Positions 62,468 to 64,000 of a DNA stretch of 64,000 nucleotides are shown piece by piece. The translations under genes were made by a program, and so were the position numbers. Numbering within the stretch: position 1 is the first letter of the stretch; the number at the start of each line of letters is the position of its first letter. Source of the DNA: CAYXVJ01 sp050309435 (GTDB lineage Bacteria; Bacillota; Clostridia; Saccharofermentanales; Fastidiosipilaceae); NCBI GenBank assembly GCA_050309435.1, contig JBNRMJ010000011.1:124001-188000 (forward strand). The letters run 5' to 3'. The notes under the pieces are model-generated. The model was not told where the DNA came from, made no database searches, and saw only the letters and a list, made by a program, of their open reading frames with translations.

Positions 62468-63304
62468 TCAAATCTTTATTTCGGATATCTTGTTTGTTTC
62501 GCCGTAACGCCTGCGATACTCCCGGGGCGAACATCCGCAGTGCTTCTTGAAGTATGTGGAAAATTGCGAAAAGAGACTAAATTCGAAATTCGTAGCTAAA
62601 CGGGACAAGGGAAGATCAGTGTAGATCAAATATTTCCTGATCTGCTTTATCCGCTCTTCATCTAAGTAAGACATAAATGTCTGACCGCATTCTCTGGAAA
62701 ACAATGTCGACAGGTAGTTGGGATGGACATTCATTACGGCAGCTACGTCAGAGAGACTAAGCGAATGTTGGATGTTTTCCCTTACATACTCCCTGGCCCT
62801 AACGATCATAGGCGAATAGAGCTTTCCTTCCCTGTCCCTTCGACTATCGTTCACGCTCTGCACAAAAGCGAGCAACATATCGTATTCCAGACTTTCGCCT
62901 TGTGGTTTTGAGTAAACGCGTTCGATTTGGCGGATAAACAAATCACTGAGCATAAACGCCGATTCGGAATCAACTCCGCCTTGTATCGCCGCCCGTGTAA
63001 AAATCGTACACGATCCGATTAGACTGTTCTTTAATGACCGGATCGGATCGGCGGATAACTCGGCTCGTTCCAGTCTGTTGATCTGTTCCAGCAACTCCAG
63101 AGCTTCCGAGGCCGCACCTTCACTGATCGCCTGCACGAGAAGCAGTTCGGCTTGATATGACGGATGTTGATAGTCACGATTGTGATTTCTCATTCGCTCG
63201 CGTATCAGTATTTTCTGAATATCCGTATGTAAACTTACTTTTCCTGTCTTATTCTCTAGTAAAACGTCAGTAACATCCCTATCAAGATTCGTTGACATTG
63301 GCAT
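62468..63304 (-). CDS. AraC-family transcriptional regulator
   Basis: 278 residues. The C-terminal about 100 residues hold the double HTH (SLSDVAAVMNVHPNYLSTLFSREC and PLSRLATNFEF...FSTYFKKHCGCSPREYRR), usual for AraC/XylS. The N-terminal part is all-helical with no recognised ligand domain and no membrane segment. GGAGGAAG precedes the ATG. It diverges from the sugar-type binding-protein gene at 63.5 kb and probably controls it (context inference). Confidence 0.88.
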   Translation of the reverse strand: MPMSTNLDRDVTDVLLENKTGKVSLHTDIQKILIRERMRNHNRDYQHPSYQAELLLVQAISEGAASEALELLEQINRLERAELSADPIRSLKNSLIGSCTIFTRAAIQGGVDSESAFMLSDLFIRQIERVYSKPQGESLEYDMLLAFVQSVNDSRRDREGKLYSPMIVRAREYVRENIQHSLSLSDVAAVMNVHPNYLSTLFSRECGQTFMSYLDEERIKQIRKYLIYTDLPLSRLATNFEFSLFSQFSTYFKKHCGCSPREYRRRYGETNKISEIKI

Positions 63305-63513
63305 TACTTCCTCCGAATGATCGTCTCATTCCGACTTCAGCTAAAGTATATCGATAAGTGATCGATTTAGTCGAATCATTTATTACATATTGTAAAGTTT
63401 TCTGAAGATTGCAAAAGTTCAGTTGGTTAATCCGCTTAAACTAAATGTGTAACTATCTCTTCAGTAGTTCTTTGCCATTGAAGAATATCAACAATCACAG
63501 GAGGATTTCAGAG

Positions 63514-64000
63514 ATGAAAAAGTCAAAAGCTAAACTGTCGGCTCTTGTTCTTGCTGCAGCCATGCTCTTAGCCGCTTGCGGCGGATCGCAGACAAACACC
63601 ACAGGCAGCTCGAGCAAGGGTACAACGTCCGGCACCACCACGAGTGGCGGCATGACGTCTGAAGACGAAACATCGGATACAAGCGAAGTCCCCGAAACAT
63701 CGTCCGGAGGCGAAACCGTCGAAATAACCTTAATGCAGTCGAAAACAGAAATTCAATCAGATTTGGAGACAGTCATCGACGACTTCAATAATGGCGGGCA
63801 TGGTGTCCATGTCACCTTGTTAGGAACTTCCGGCGATAATTATGCAACGGTACTTCAATCTAACTTCGCGGCAGATCCTGCCTCGGCACCAACGATTTTT
63901 TCCATGAGCGGTATCGATACGGTAAACTTCGAACAGTTCTTTGCCGACTTGAGTGATACGAAAGCTGCAGGCATACTTTCCGAAGGACTGAAACCGGAAT
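63514..64000 (+). CDS. Extracellular solute-binding lipoprotein, 3' part beyond window
   Basis: Starts at ATG 63514 with GGAGG 9 bases upstream. Signal peptide KLSALVLAAAMLLAACGG has a classic lipobox (LAAC), then a Ser/Thr-rich tether (about 25-70) and the start of a family 1 solute-binding fold (VEITLMQSKTEIQSDLETV, VTLLGTSGDNYATVLQSNF, FSMSGID). Most likely a carbohydrate ABC importer whose permeases would follow downstream. 162 codons are visible. Confidence 0.85.
   Translation, partial: MKKSKAKLSALVLAAAMLLAACGGSQTNTTGSSSKGTTSGTTTSGGMTSEDETSDTSEVPETSSGGETVEITLMQSKTEIQSDLETVIDDFNNGGHGVHVTLLGTSGDNYATVLQSNFAADPASAPTIFSMSGIDTVNFEQFFADLSDTKAAGILSEGLKPE

Overview
The window reads as chromosomal DNA of an anaerobic, fermentative, Gram-positive (Firmicutes/Clostridia-type) bacterium. 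Support comes from Gram-positive ribosome binding sites, consensus sigma-A promoters, RNase J, a single bifunctional Rsh, FecCD/BtuF lipoproteins, an oxygen-sensitive Fe-S L-serine dehydratase, a B12-dependent class II ribonucleotide reductase and pta-ackA acetate fermentation. A placement near Saccharofermentans/Oscillospiraceae-like Clostridia is only a guess. I see no prophage, insertion sequence or CRISPR array; most of the window is core genome with some accessory envelope genes.

Layout. 0-8.8 kb: lipid and efflux genes: a truncated acyl-CoA/acyl-ACP ligase, plsC, a MarR-controlled heterodimeric ABC exporter, then marR-acp-lipid kinase. The ligase and the second marR share a strikingly similar promoter/operator element, suggesting one regulon. 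8.9-11.2 kb: pta-ackA. 11.3-15.4 kb: an unknown membrane-anchored protein, tmcAL and tyrS. 15.4-18.9 kb: rhaB-rhaA-rhaD for L-rhamnose. 19-26.4 kb: rpsT, leucyl aminopeptidase, RNase J behind a long structured leader, proS and a FabG-like reductase. 26.6-40 kb, all on the minus strand: nrdJ with a pair of NrdR boxes, rsh, recJ, rpsU, a HIT protein, alaS and a Gfo/Idh/MocA oxidoreductase.

40-56 kb is richer in envelope proteins: a DUF2298 giant membrane protein, an AAC(3)-like acetyltransferase, a membrane pseudo-PP2C protein with an outside LysM domain, a DUF2207 protein, a fused L-serine dehydratase, tRNA-Ala(CGC), a secreted ComEC-like metallo-beta-lactamase protein, a tiny HTH protein and an M23 endopeptidase with a Thr-rich linker. 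53.8-57.8 kb holds a Zn/Cd ATPase with its SmtB-like repressor and operator, a YtxH protein and a DtxR-type regulator. 57.9-62.4 kb: an orphan E1-alpha dehydrogenase subunit and a btuFCD vitamin B12 importer under a cobalamin riboswitch. The window closes with an AraC regulator and a truncated sugar-type ABC substrate-binding lipoprotein.

Functional links: imported B12 would serve the class II reductase; pta-ackA would turn acetyl-CoA into ATP and acetate, while rhamnose catabolism feeds glycolysis and lactaldehyde. Start codons were chosen by ribosome binding site, so several genes begin downstream of the longest possible reading frame.
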